Source of the DNA: Trachythela sp. YZ-2020
Lineage: Eukaryota > Cnidaria > Anthozoa > Malacalcyonacea > Clavulariidae
Assembly: GCA_016169945.1 (NCBI GenBank)
Contig: JADLSH010000190.1
Span: 5,270,001 to 5,334,000 of the forward strand
Direction of reading: 5' to 3'
Length of the DNA: 64,000 nucleotides
In this document: one piece after another, positions 44,901 through 56,064 of the stretch
Layout of the letters: every line of letters starts with the position of its first letter
Position numbering within the stretch: the stretch's first letter is position 1
The notes under the pieces: model-generated
The model's database searches: none
What the model saw: the letters and a program-made list of their open reading frames with translations, nothing else
Told to the model about the DNA's origin: nothing
Made by a program: the position numbers and the translations under genes

Positions 44901-46294
44901 ATGATCATCACTGAGTGAAATATAGCAATATTGTTGGGTCATTTCCTCATTCAGATGTTGAAGTAATACGAGCAACAATTTTGTTGCAACTTTCAAAATT
45001 CAAGCTTTGTGTCACATTTCAGGCAGCAATGATAGCCGCAAAAGACAAGAAATGCGTCTCATTTCCCAAATTGACACAATTCATCCTCACGGTATCAATG
45101 AGCACTTCTCTTACGTTTAACTCTTATCTGTTTATGCCTGCCATCAGGCGATATTCTACATCTCACCTCATCTCATACATACTTTGTTTTTATTAAATCC
45201 ATCTGATTGGTTTATTTTTATCACGTGATCGCTTTGTATACACTATAAAAGCAAATGTTTTTCCCCGACCCACGTTCAGGCAAAAATGTTCAGGCAAAAA
45301 TTAACACAGGAGGAAACATGCGTAAAAAAACTTTACTTGACTTTCGTTGAGATATTACAAGTTTCAGCAATTTTGTCGCTCGTATTAATTCATCTTTTTT
45401 TTTGCTTAATTCAGACTGGAGGAGATAAATTCAGATACTGTCCAGGGACTTGAAGATAGGTGAGCGCAAAATACACTATATAGTATTTATAATAATTCTA
45501 TAATTATATTCTCTTGCCTCTTTCTTCAGTTCACTAAGCACCTCAGTTGGACGCAAATCTAAACAAATGTGTGAGCTTATTAAACCAAGATAATGGGAGT
45601 TGACTCATATTTTTCTTTTTACCAATGTCTTTTTTTCATTCTAAGAATAACGACTATTATGAAAACGACAAGAGTGCTGGATATCATATAGATAGAGCAA
45701 ATGTATAGTTTTCGCTTACCTCAAGGTATCCACCACGGCCTGTTTCATGCAATGAAGCACTCTTATAATGGACTGAGCTGATCAGGTCTACCTGACGAGT
45801 GCTTCATTGCATGGAACAGGCTGTAGTGGATACCTTCAGTATATCTATTAATTTTGTACTGAAGATGGCATAAGATAATGCCGAAGCGTATGAAATATTA
45901 TTGCAAAATCTAAATGACGTCATACACATTTCACAGATATAAGGCTTTCTGCTATCGCATCGGTAGTCATTCCAACGCCCGTTGCCATTCATCTCCACGC
46001 AATTTTCCATTCCATCATAATTATTAGGTTCTCCAGTTTGCCACTTGTAATACACTGATAGGTTGCCATCGGGATAACACCATGTGCCTTTGCATCTCTT
46101 CAAGCCAATCCAGAGATCCTTTGTTATTCCCATTCTGTATGTTTTAAGGAGAAAATCGTTGATTTCATCTCCATTTATTGTGGCAAGCTGTCCACCCAGA
46201 TTTTTACATTCAATATTTGCATCCTGCCACTGTGCGACAATAGAATTCATGGTGTAACAAATGTTACGAAAACGTTTCCAATTTTGCGGGCATC
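35799..46294 (-). CDS. Gene B: C-type lectin adhesion GPCR (partial model)
   Basis: Exons in transcript order: 46294-45926, 44682-44437, 42749-42345, 42057-41896, 41811-41587, 41469-41307, 39647-39511, 38957-38667, 36894-36816, 35932-35799. All exon lengths equal those of gene A, and all splice sites are kept. The translated domains differ from A at only a few residues, for example Glu for Lys at the end of the TM2 exon and Arg for Ser four residues before the stop. The same linker and first exons are missing. Near-identity that extends to introns means a very recent copy, gene conversion, or an allele. Confidence 0.87.
36123..36335 (-). mobile_element. tRNA-derived SINE (copy B)
   Basis: Same insertion as 5,640-5,848, with a few bases lost in the anticodon-arm region. 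The head starts GGGGCTTCGGTGGCGCAG on the minus strand. Confidence 0.7.
36816..36894 (-). CDS. Gene B tail exon 1
   Basis: 79 bp, same splice sites and same VHEAISREKKARNTR start as in gene A. Confidence 0.82.
37227..38110. mobile_element. MITE in the TM7-tail intron of gene B
   Basis: Same insertion as 6723-7603, ends AGGACTGTTCATTATTTATAC and inverted GTATAAATAATGAACGGTCCC. Confidence 0.7.
38667..38957 (-). CDS. Gene B exon: TM5-7
   Basis: 97 codons, with LTWVFGLL and NSLQG motifs. Beyond the donor the unspliced frame again continues 36 codons to a stop at 38559; the first A/B difference in this frame (Ala to Glu) falls in that intronic part. Confidence 0.92.
39511..39647 (-). CDS. Gene B exon: TM4, loop 2, start of TM5
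   Basis: 137 bp with ACWCRGGG loop. The intron just downstream lacks a few bases relative to A. Confidence 0.9.
40529..40759. mobile_element. MITE with TAGCCAGTGCG ends, longer version
   Basis: Counterpart of 10025-10156. It retains about 100 bp of centre (AAAATACCGCAAAAATTCG and onward) that copy A has lost. The ends are TAGCCAGTGCG and CGCACTGGCTA. Confidence 0.7.
41307..41469 (-). CDS. Gene B exon: TM3
   Basis: 163 bp, [16 protein letters not shown] kept, split Gly codon at the end. Confidence 0.92.
41587..41811 (-). CDS. Gene B exon: TM1 and TM2
   Basis: 75 codons. Ends GPALEHE where gene A has GPALKHE; gene C has GPAQKDE, so the Lys looks ancestral. Confidence 0.93.
41896..42057 (-). 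CDS. Gene B exon: GPS motif
   Basis: 54 codons with CVYWKPEL, RWRTDGC and CECEHLTAFA; cleavage tripeptide intact. Confidence 0.94.
42345..42749 (-). CDS. Gene B exon: GAIN main part
   Basis: 135 codons; the readable protein is the same as gene A from IRDLVITLENYG to SWDTEEL. Confidence 0.9.
43044..43808. mobile_element. Non-autonomous hAT-like transposon (copy B)
   Basis: Same nested insertion as 12449-13222, with ACTGGTCC at 43036-43043 and 43809-43816. 765 bp; the 9-bp difference comes from small indels, mostly near its left end. Confidence 0.9.
44437..44682 (-). CDS. Gene B exon: GAIN helical part
   Basis: 82 codons from VDELYRKDLSDED to WRNMT, phase 0, GTGAGT donor. Confidence 0.87.
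45723..45836. repeat. Imperfect inverted repeat (copy B)
   Basis: Arms 45723-45762 and 45797-45836, same as at 15130-15243. Confidence 0.8.
45926..46294 (-). CDS. Gene B exon: C-type lectin domain
   Basis: 369 bp, phase 1-1; GEPNNYDG and RWNDYRC retained. Translation matches gene A over the whole domain. Confidence 0.94.
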
Positions 46295-46489
46295 CTGTTA
46301 CAAAAATAGAAGGTTTTACCATTATGTTACATTCTTTGCATTGAAAATAAATACGGGGAACACACCAAATGACTGTAATCCAGGGTCGAAACTAGTGGGG
46401 GGGCTCAATGTTTAATTAACAATTGTAACTTCGTAGAGCAAATTTTGTCATGTTGCTGGGGCAAAAATACATCCAAGGAGTCTCAAACT

Positions 46490-46765
46490 CGCCTTTGATT
46501 TTTTATGAGACGATAAACAAAAACTGTAATCTTTATCATGACACGATCGACCACGTCTGCATTTTAATTAAGAACATGGAGGCGCTCGGTGTTCTTGATG
46601 TCCAGCTTAACTGGTTTACGGAATATTTATTTCATCGACAACAAGTTGTGATCTATGATAACTACAGATCGGATAATTATCGCGTTTATTACGGTGTTCC
46701 CCAAGGCTCCATTCTGGGGCAATTTATGTTTTTATATACATTGAAGACCTCTCTAAGATCCTAAA
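46490..46765 (+). pseudogene. LINE reverse-transcriptase fragment, truncated
   Basis: Same relic as 15,890-16,378, but it ends just after GVPQGSILGQFMFL with a 1-bp frameshift. The YADD part and about 800 bp that follow in A are absent. Confidence 0.8.
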
Positions 46766-46805
46766 ACACTACTTAAATGATAAAACTACTTATATGATAA
46801 AAATA

Positions 46806-47120
46806 TTAGTATGACATTAGGTCTGGGTTATCCCATTCTTTGTTACGTTTACAAAATATATAATATATAATATGAGGACCTGATATACAAGTGTTAATAA
46901 TTTTCCTAACAAGATATTTTCTACATTGCTCGTCAAATTTCAGATCTTTCAGCATTTCAACAAAGTCTAGTGAGGTGGATTGATTGAAAACTCCTAGTGA
47001 ACTGATAGATAAATTGACAAATTTGACCTTATCATATTTGTTGTGATGTTCCTTAATCAGTTCCTGATATTTTTGTCTTTTACGGGTTGCATTAGTTAGA
47101 AGATTAGATTCAAATCCCAC
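46806..47120 (-). pseudogene. LINE C-terminal fragment, longer open frame
   Basis: GFESNLLTNATRKRQKYQEL, NLSISSLGVF, KDLKFDEQCRKYLVRK and CKRNKEWDNPDLMSY in one frame. This is the unbroken version of 16,992-17,275. No upstream RT is joined to it. Confidence 0.65.
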
Positions 47121-47132
47121 AGTAAGTTCGAG

Positions 47133-47133
<1 letters not shown>

Positions 47134-47204
<71 letters not shown>
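47134..47204. repeat. (TAA)n microsatellite, long allele
   Basis: About 23 repeats; copy A has about 14 at the same place. Confidence 0.85.
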
Positions 47205-47205
<1 letters not shown>

Positions 47206-47480
47206 GCAACTTTATTAAATGTTTTTCTTTCTACATAGGCTACATAGGCCTACAATTGTAAATCTCGCTTATTAAGGTAACTTACAATTGGCTACTTGAA
47301 TCACAATTTAACTCTAAATAATGTAACATGCAAATATATATATTTTTATACAAATCAACCAAATATTTCAAATAGCTAATAATTCGGGATTTCCCCATTC
47401 TTTGTTTCGACAGCAGAAGATATAATAAGTAGTTCCAATGGCAATGGTCATCATTTTTCTAATGCAATACATATTTGCTG
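47205..47480 (-). pseudogene. Second LINE 3' end (copy B)
   Basis: Counterpart of 17,320-17,600; the minus strand again shows CRNKEWGNPELLAI. Confidence 0.6.
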
Positions 47481-48346
47481 TTGTCCCCGTTAATCGTCCA
47501 AACGACATCAAATCTTTTCGTTAATCGTTTGAAATACTCTTAAATCTTACCATATAACGTTTATGCTCTTAAAACCATAGGAATATACTCGCAATTTCGT
47601 ATCAAGGCTTATTTGAACATTGTAGTGCGGCACTTTGTTCCCAATGGGTGGTCTCTATATACTGCAATAAATTGAACCCGTCAAATGTTAGCCTACCCTA
47701 CTAAAATAGCCCTGTATATAGGGTTTAGCGTGATAATGATTTCGCTTTCTCTCTCTGAACTTCGTAACTATGCCTTAGCTAACCGTCTCCGATAGCGCGG
47801 AGAATGTTTGCATATTAATCTGAATAGCCGTTTCATAAAGCAAACCCTGTTACCAATCGTGATCAATGCGTGTGTGCCAGTGTTTGATATGTTTTTATAT
47901 TCATTTATACAAAGTTTTCAAAGATGATATGGAATATATTAGAAACTGAGTTTACTATAAGTCTAATAGACAGTTTACTTTTATCTGGACGTTTATATAT
48001 GTCGTCTCATAGTATCAATATCACTATTTGTACCCCCTCCAACAATTGGTAATATGGTTGTATATTTCGGTTCACTATAATACTTGCAATATAGCAATTA
48101 GTAAACAATTATTCCTCCATCACAACGCACAAATATGTGGTTTTTTAACCATAACTCACAAATATTTCACATGCAAGCAAAATTTCTAGTTTCAGACTGT
48201 AGCTTTCTAGTTGACTGGTAGTCAACGATCGCAGAATGACTTTAAAATTAAGCGAAGATCATCATATGTCAATGAATGATTCACTATCTTAAAAGTCGGC
48301 CATATTGAAACGTCATTGTTATAACAGTAAATATTTTAACTATATA
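47481..48346. other. Non-coding stretch
   Basis: Counterpart of 17,601-18,445 with small indels. Nothing recognised. Confidence 0.4.
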
Positions 48347-51300
48347 ACTATTGGGGCATTTACCCCAGTAGGCCCAGTAGTGAGGCAAGATTTTCAGATA
48401 CACTGGGCCCTTTTTGTCATGAATAAGGAATCCTGCTTTCTTCTCATAATAAATCAGCACTTGAATTGTCTTACTGACTAGGAGATATGGATGCCAGAGC
48501 ATAGGTTAAGTTTTCAGAGCCAAGGTTTAGGACGGTACCCTAGCTTAGCGAACTGTACAAAACGTTTGCAACTTAGGGTAAACTTAGGTATACACAGACA
48601 CAGATCGGTCAAATTGAATATGAGACAAACAAATTTACATCACACCTATGCATGAGTGTTCCTTTATGTCGTGTGCAAAACGTCGTGTGTCGTGGGTAAT
48701 GTCGTGGATTGTAAATTGTGCTAAATCGCGCTTTTCACTAAAAGATTATTCTTTTACTAAATTCATGTTAAGCACACGCTTCAAAAACCACTGAGACTAG
48801 TGCATTTGCAATGTTTTTAAACGAGATATATTTAATCTCTAAGTGAGGATTTGTACTACATAATTTTTATGTTGGAAGGCAACATCTGTCATGGTTATAT
48901 ACGTGCCTTTGCAAATGGCCCAGAACTGCTTTCGTACCACTCAAATTTTATCGAGAAACTGTCAAGCGAGAAAGCACAAAAGAAAATGTATAACTTTGAC
49001 CAGATATCAAAATATATACATTGCAAATTATACTAGAAGATTAAATATTAAAAGCATTGTTAACGCACTTCCTCAATGTTTTTTGAAGCGTGTACAAAAA
49101 TGAAATTTTAAATCAATTGCCAAAAGAATAACCTTTAGCGAAAAACGCGATATAGCGATATACTTGAGTATTATTAAATATCATCTGTTGACAGAAGGAG
49201 TAAGTAACCATGAGGAAGCATCAGGGCCCATTGCGGCTTGATTGGGTAACATGTTATTCACCCAATATACAGTTCCCGTATATAACCAGACGATATTGCC
49301 TTATGACCCCATTAACCCCCGACAACTTTACTCTGACATTTGTTGCCTTCCAAAAGAAGCCGGTAAAGACACGAAGACGAGAACAAGTGCGAGACGTTTT
49401 ATTACAGCCATGCATTTTTTGTGCGTTGTGGTGCTCTTTCTTGAAGTTTCTTCAAATTCTTCTATGACAATTTTTATGTCTATGTAACCAGAACCCGAAA
49501 GTCACCGTAACAATAACAAAGAAAGGCTACTTTGATTTTTGGTACTTGTCTGGATCTATTTAATCGCAAAAACAAGTATTTCAGAGAGCGTTCAATTAGG
49601 ATTGGACCGATTGGTATTGTGTGATATATACTTCAATTATTCATGCAATACTATTGCCTCCAGGGTACCCAATCAAGGCATCTAGCCCACGCATATGAAG
49701 AGTTGACTGTCAGCCACCGTTTATGATGATGATAGCGGTGTGTAATAAATAAAAAAAATCAAATGTTGTCCGCATTCTTCCAGGTCTCGTCAATATGTCG
49801 GCTGGTTAATTAGAAAAATTGGTCATTTTCTTATACTTGTTTTGTTTTGTTTTGCCTGAAACACAGCGTTTATTTATTTATTTGATTGTTTGATTAGTTG
49901 ATTGATATCTTTATTTAAACACGAATCTATGCATTTCTCAAATCTAAACCAAAAATATGCGCTCTCTCATGGAGATATACGTGTGGTGATTATCGAAACT
50001 AATTACAAAGTCGTTACATATCGGCTTTATACTCCCATTCCTACTCTCTCAAATATATTGTAATAATATCCTTCCAATTTACTTCGTAAACGACGTGAAA
50101 TATGAGATTTTATCAGAAAATTTAATCCACTGTTATATAAAAGTATACAATGTTTATACAGTCCATACCCTTAAGTTATCACGTGACCCGAATAAACTGA
50201 GGAAAATAACATATTTCGTGACGTCACCACCTAGCCTATAACAAGTCTTCTTCTATTAACCTTGATTCTACGGACAAAATATTTGAGATTAGAGCCTCGC
50301 ATGTTATGTTCGTGTATCGACGAAGTAGAGAGTTGACTTTCATGCAGCAACCCCTTTATGATGATAGCGGTGTGTAATAAATAAAAAAATAAAAAAAAGA
50401 TTAAATGTTCGCATTCCTCCAGGTCTCGTCAATATGTCGGCAGGTTAATTGGAAAAATTGGTCATTTTCTTATACTTGTTTTGTTTTGTTTTGTCTGAAA
50501 CACAGCGTTTATTTATTATTTGATTGTTTGATTAGACGATTGAGATCTTTATTTAAACACGAACTATGCATTTCACAAATCTAAAAACAAAAATATGCGC
50601 TCTCCCATGGAGACGTAGCTACGTGCGGTGATTATCGAAACTAATTACAAAGTACGCTAAACAATATCGATAACATTTCAGTAATGTATATAAAGCTACA
50701 AAATATTTACTTGAAAATAAATTATTTCTGCAACTAAAAGTTAATACACTTAGAGTAAGAAATAAGAGATTTAAATTCAGAAAGTCACTGAGCCCTTTAG
50801 CAATTTCGACGAGTAAACTATTTTGTCTACGTGGTCCGTATTTCTTAAACCTCCTCCGCATGCTATAATTGCAAACCGAGAAACAATTTAAACTAATAGG
50901 ATAAAACTCGATATTACTCAAATTAAATGTTTACATATTTTCGGTAAAACGCGGACCGCATTTCTTAAATCTCCCCAGCCAAAACAGCAACCGAGAGACA
51001 ATAGCTTAACGCAAATTAATTTAAAGTGATATAAGTTATAGGATAAAACTCGATTAAAATCAAATTTTTACATGTATTCAGTAAAACGCGGACTTGGTCC
51101 GCGTACTTAACGTCCTATTGGCTAATTAATCTTGAAATCAAATGTCCCGAGCTTGTTGACAACTTGCTACAACTACAAAGTTGTTGACTCAACAGATTTG
51201 TTACAAGTTGTTCCAACATCTTGTTATCGTCGTCCTGCAATTCAACAACTTTTAAACTGTTAAAAAGTTGTGAGTGACAATCTTGATAAGCACTTGGTAA

Positions 51301-51426
51301 AATGACAACATTGTCACAACTGTGGTTGACAAGGTTGCTGCAAGTCTGTTGCTAACAAGTATACATCTTGTTGACAAGTTGCGCGAGATTTTACGTGTGT
51401 TAACAGCGAATTTTTTAACTATATAA
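48347..51426. repeat. Tandem unit B1
   Basis: Starts like A1 (ACTATTGGGGCATTTACC). It contains two successive GCGGTGTGTAATAAATA blocks (about 49,735 and 50,368) flanking sequence also present in A2 at about 24,945-25,290. No LINE insertions. Confidence 0.8.
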
Positions 51427-53395
51427 CTACTGGGGCATTTACCCAAGTAGGCCCTTTGCTTGTCCAGTAGTGAGGCAAGATTTTCAGATACACTGGGCCC
51501 TTTTTGTCATGAATAAGGAATCCTGCTTTCTTCTCATAATAAATGCACTTGAATTGTCTTACTGACTAGGAGATATGGATGCCAGAGCAGTGGTTAAGTA
51601 TTCAGAGCCAAGGTTTAGGACGGTGCCCTAAGTTAGCGATCTGTACAAAACTTCTGGAACTTAGGGTAAACTTAGGTATACACAGACACAGATGTCAAAT
51701 TGACTATGAGACAAAAAACTTACATCACACCTATGAGTGTTCCTTCATGTCGTGTGTCGTGGGTAAAAAGTCGTATGTCGTGGGTAATGTCGTGGATCGT
51801 AAATTATGCTAAATCGCGCTTTTCGCTAAAATATTATTCTTTTACTAAATTTATTTTAAGCACACGCTTCAAAAGCCTGGATTAGTGCATTTGCAATGTT
51901 TTTAAACGAGATATATTTAATCCCTAAGTGAGGATTTGCACTATATATTCCTGATGTTGGAAGGCAACGTCTGTCACGGTTATACTTATACGTGCCTTTG
52001 CAAATGGCCCAGACACAAAGCTAGAAACACAAAAGAAAATGTATAGCTTTGACCAGATATCAAGATATACATTACGAATTATACTAGGAGATTAAATATA
52101 TCTCATTTGAAAGCATTGTTAACGCACTTCCTCAATGTTTTTTGAAGCGTGTGCTAAATCAATTTTGGCAAAAGAATAATCTTTAGCGAAATACGCGATA
52201 TAGCGCATTCAGTCACGACTCACGACTTTACCCACGACACAAGACTTTGTACCCCCGACACGCGGAATAAAAGTACACCTGGTTGACACACAGATAACGC
52301 TACAAACATGCATGTACTTCACACCTAGTTGACACATAGATAACGATACAAACATGCACGTTTAAGAAGAACTAGTCAGTACAAGAACGAAATACTTGAG
52401 TAATATTATCTGGTGTTAGACAGAGTAAAGTAACCAAGAGGAAGCACCAGGGCCCATTGCGGCTGAATTGGGTAACGTGTTATTCACCCAATACACATGT
52501 AGTTGACAGGGTGGGTTAGGTAAAATGGCCCACAGTAATTGGCATATGCTGTTGTGGTGACACTGCCCTAGTTGGCGAAGCTAAATAAAAAATAAAAAAT
52601 AAAATAAAAAATAACCAAACGATATTGCCAGACAACTTTACCCTGACAGATGTTGCATTCCATAAGAAGCAAAGACATGAAGACGAGAACCAGTGTGAGA
52701 CGTTTTATTACTGCCATTTTTCGTGCGTTGTGATGCTCTTTCTTAATGTTTGTTCAAATTCTTCTATGACAATTTTGATATCTATGTAACCAGAACCCGA
52801 AAGTCACCGTAACAATGGCAAAGAAAAGCTATTTTGATTTTTGGTACTTGATTCTATTATATTGATGACAGTATATCGCAGCAAGAATTATTTCCAGAGA
52901 GCGTTCACCTAGGATTGGTGTGCTCCAGTATTGTGTGATATATACTTCAATTATTTATCTTTATATGAGAGTGGTATTGTCATTACAATATAAATCACCC
53001 GCACGTTTCATACAATACTATTGCCTCCAGGGTACCCATTCTAGCCCACGCATATGAAGAGTTGACTTTCAGCCACCCTTCATGATGATGATAGCGGTGT
53101 GTAATAAATAAAAAAAATCAAATGTTGTCCACATTCTTCCAGCTCTCGTCAATATGTCGACTGGTTAATTAGAAAAAATGGTCATTTTGTTATACTTGTT
53201 TTGTCAGAAACACAGCGTTTATTTATTTATTTGATTGTTTGATTAGTTCATTGATATCTTTATTTATTAAAAACGAATCTATGCATTTATCAAATCTAAA
53301 AACAAAGATATGCGCCCTCCCATGGAGACGTACGTGTGGTGATTATCGAAACTAATTACAAAGTACGCTAAACAAATCGATAAAATTTCAGTAAT
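51427..53395. repeat. Tandem unit B2
   Basis: Starts ACTACTGGGGCATTTACC. It is the unoccupied counterpart of A3: the sites of both A3 LINEs read through (near 51,484 and 52,375-52,395). A short (AAAAT)n run lies at about 52,585-52,612. Confidence 0.8.
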
Positions 53396-54935
53396 GCCAC
53401 GATGTGTAAGCTTCACTAGGATGTAATGATGGGGTTATTGTATGAAGAGAAGCACAACTTTCAAAAATTGCCAATAAATTGATCAAAATATTTTCTCTGT
53501 CTGCGATAATTATACACTCTGAGTTTCAATCATGCGAATAAAGATATCTTGTGTAGTTAGAAGACATCGCAGCTAGGCTGCCATCGTCAAAAGCAGAGCA
53601 TAATTTACCGATAGTTGAAAATACTTTTTTAAAGAAATATGCAATAAAAAAAGGAAAGTGTAGTACTAGAGTATATGGCTCTTAAAGTAAATACTCAATA
53701 ACATGTAATGTTTAATTTAAAACATCTGACATCTTGCCAAGTTTAAATTACCGTATTCAGTACTCGTTTAAGCGCCGCGGGCTCATTTGTAGCTGTGTTT
53801 GTGGTGACCCTGCCCTAGTTGGCGAAGCTAAATAAAAAAAAACAATCCCTTCAAACGATGCTTTGCGCCGTATTCCTGGGAATACGTGCTCGCAGTGCTT
53901 ATTTAAAGGGCGGCGATTTTTATTAATAGCCTATGTTTACGACGGCAAAATACATACTTTCAAGGTCGTCTCTTAAGGCTGCATTCCAGTTATACGCGTT
54001 TTTCGTACGCACGTACACGCACGTGCACGTTTACATTCATTTAAAAATGTCACATATGAAATAACCAAATGAATTAAAAAATGTACAGAATTTAGTGTTT
54101 CGTAAGTTTTAGTATGCATTTGTTAACTTATTTGTAAAATATTAAAAACTTAGAAGGATTTAAACTTTTTGTGCGTGTACGTACGTATGTATAAAAAACG
54201 CATGACTGGAAAGAAGCCTTAATGCAACGCTATAGACTGAAATCCGTGACATGTAGTTCTTTCAAGTTGTTTTCAGGATAACAGATTAAAGATTGAGATC
54301 TACTGCAGTTGTTCTCAGCTCAAACAATCCCTTCTAACGATGCTTCGATTAAGCGCCGCATTCCTGGGAATACGTGCTCGCGGCGCTTATTTAAGGCGGC
54401 GATTTCTATTAATAGCCTATGTTTACGATGGCAAAATACATACTTTCACGTCTCTTGAGGCTACAATCCAGTTCCGCGTTTTTCGTACGCACGTACACGC
54501 ACGGAAACGTTTACATCCATTTAAATGTCACTTATGAAATAACCAAATGAACAGAATTTAGTGTTTCGTAAGTTTTAGTATGCATTTGTTAACTTATTTG
54601 TAAAATATTAAAAACTTAGAAGGATTTAAACTTTTCGTGCGTGTATGTACGTATAAAAAACGCATGACTGGAAAGCAGCCTTGATTCAACGCTATAGACT
54701 GAAAGCCGTGACATGTAGTTCTTTCAAGTTGTTTTTCTCACTTTTACTTCGTTTTTAATTATATTGACAAATTTGTACGCGTCCTAATTTCACTCAATCT
54801 TACACATATTGATATATTGATATTTGGAAAAGTTCTTGCATAATAATGTCTATCTGAAATCTCACGCACGTACAAATAGATAATTGAGATAAAGACTTTT
54901 TATTCACATCAATCAGGAGGCAATTTGCACGCACT
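53396..54935. repeat. Right end of block B with an internal tandem duplication
   Basis: About 480 bp beginning ACAATCCCTTC (53,842) is repeated from about 54,324: both copies carry the CCTGGGAATACGTGCTCGC hairpin region, TTAATAGCCTATGTTTACGA and the element below. Copy A has one such unit (30,030-30,480). No gene seen. Confidence 0.75.
53977..54218. mobile_element. TTAA-flanked MITE
   Basis: GGCTGCATTCCAGT at the left is inverted as ACTGGAAAGAAGCC at the right, with TTAA at 53973-53976 and 54219-54222. Next to the ends are CGTACGCACGTACACGCACG-type palindromic tracts. 242 bp. A decayed second copy lies at about 54,458-54,683 with TTGA flanks. Confidence 0.8.
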
Positions 54936-55789
54936 ATTGCCTGCAGGGTACCAATTTTAGCCTACGCATATGAAAAGTTAGCCTGCGTGGCAGGCGTTCT
55001 ATTGTGGGGGAGGGAGTTTTGACCCCCTATTGTCTGCCACTTCTGGCACATGAAGTTAAAGACAATCTGCAAATGGGCAAACTAATGAATGACAAGCACT
55101 TGCCAGGATATTTCAAAGACACATTATGTATTTTTTGGGTGCAACAAATGCCTAACACTTTCTCCACATGTATGGAAGAATTACAAAACTAGTCTTTGAC
55201 CTCCATTGAACCTTCCCCATGGCGGGGAAGGGGTGCCAGACATTTTTCAACTGGAGTACAATTAGTCCACCTGCCATTCCCCATGGCCTCATCACTAATC
55301 AGATGTATCATTAGCAAAGGTAACCAGTGGACAATTTCACAAAAAAGAATGTTGTTAACTGACCTCAAAATGTTACTTGAAATACTGCATGCACATCTCA
55401 TATATGCCTAATATGCTAATGAGTACAGTTGTGTACTATTGTGGAGAGAGAGAGAGCATTGCCCTCAAATCTACTAAAAAATGTTTTACATTTTATCGTG
55501 ACCAGATATCCGTGCAAGCCTGCATAGCGAAGAATTCGACTTTGAACAGCGTGGCTAAAACTTCTCCAGGGCATCTCGTCCAAGCAGGTAATTAATACCA
55601 CTCAATACCACGAGTTGAAATTGTTCGTCCTTTAAACAGCACAATATAATATCTACCATAGTATTTATATTAAATACCTAAGCTATAAACTTATTTTCAA
55701 ATTGAACTTCATTTCTGTCTGCAGTTAGCCTGGATCAGGGGGCTTCCTGTTTAGCTTTAGCATGTATAGCGCCTGCAGTCAGGTGCAGA
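54936..55789. other. Intergenic stretch 3' of gene C
   Basis: Short plus-strand ORFs (55004-55192 and 55196-55411) are adjacent but in no known family, and no codon-level support exists, so I do not call them. The first 50 bp resemble the tandem-unit sequence (GGTACC, ACGCATATGAA). Confidence 0.4.
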
Positions 55790-56064
55790 CTAAGTTACCA
55801 ACACTCTTTCTTTACTTTTGGTGATCAGAACCTGCTGACATCTTTGCATCTTTACTATTTTAATTTTTTTCAAAGTAACTCTTTCAGTAGACTGATCCAT
55901 GCACTCGTTTCTGACGGACTTTAAGCTGCCATTGTCGCTCTCCTGTACGGTGTATTTTTTCTTTACTGTGAATGGTGGGCTTTTGGAAATTTTCTCCAAA
56001 AATACTGGTTCAACTGAAATTCCGGATTTTCCAGGGCTGCCTTCAATAGTTGATAAAGTATCAC
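55790..56064 (-). CDS. Gene C last coding exon: long cytoplasmic tail
   Basis: Acceptor TCAG/TCTAG-type (CTTTTCTAG). Starts [15 protein letters not shown], includes [18 protein letters not shown] and [19 protein letters not shown], ends RVLVT then TAG. Lys- and Ser/Thr-rich. Reads through the position where A and B stop. Confidence 0.85.

Larger units (their letters stand above)
31800..54935. repeat. Large direct duplication, copy B
   Basis: Partner of 541-30,740. It contains gene B, the same intronic transposons, and two tandem units instead of three. It lacks the TTAA element, the nested 497-bp element and the LINE insertions of A, and has its own mariner-like foldback (32,958-33,948). Confidence 0.93.

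Noticed and set aside
55004..55411. Adjacent plus-strand ORFs next to gene C
   Set aside because: Composition and sequence give no recognisable domain and no supporting conservation inside the window.
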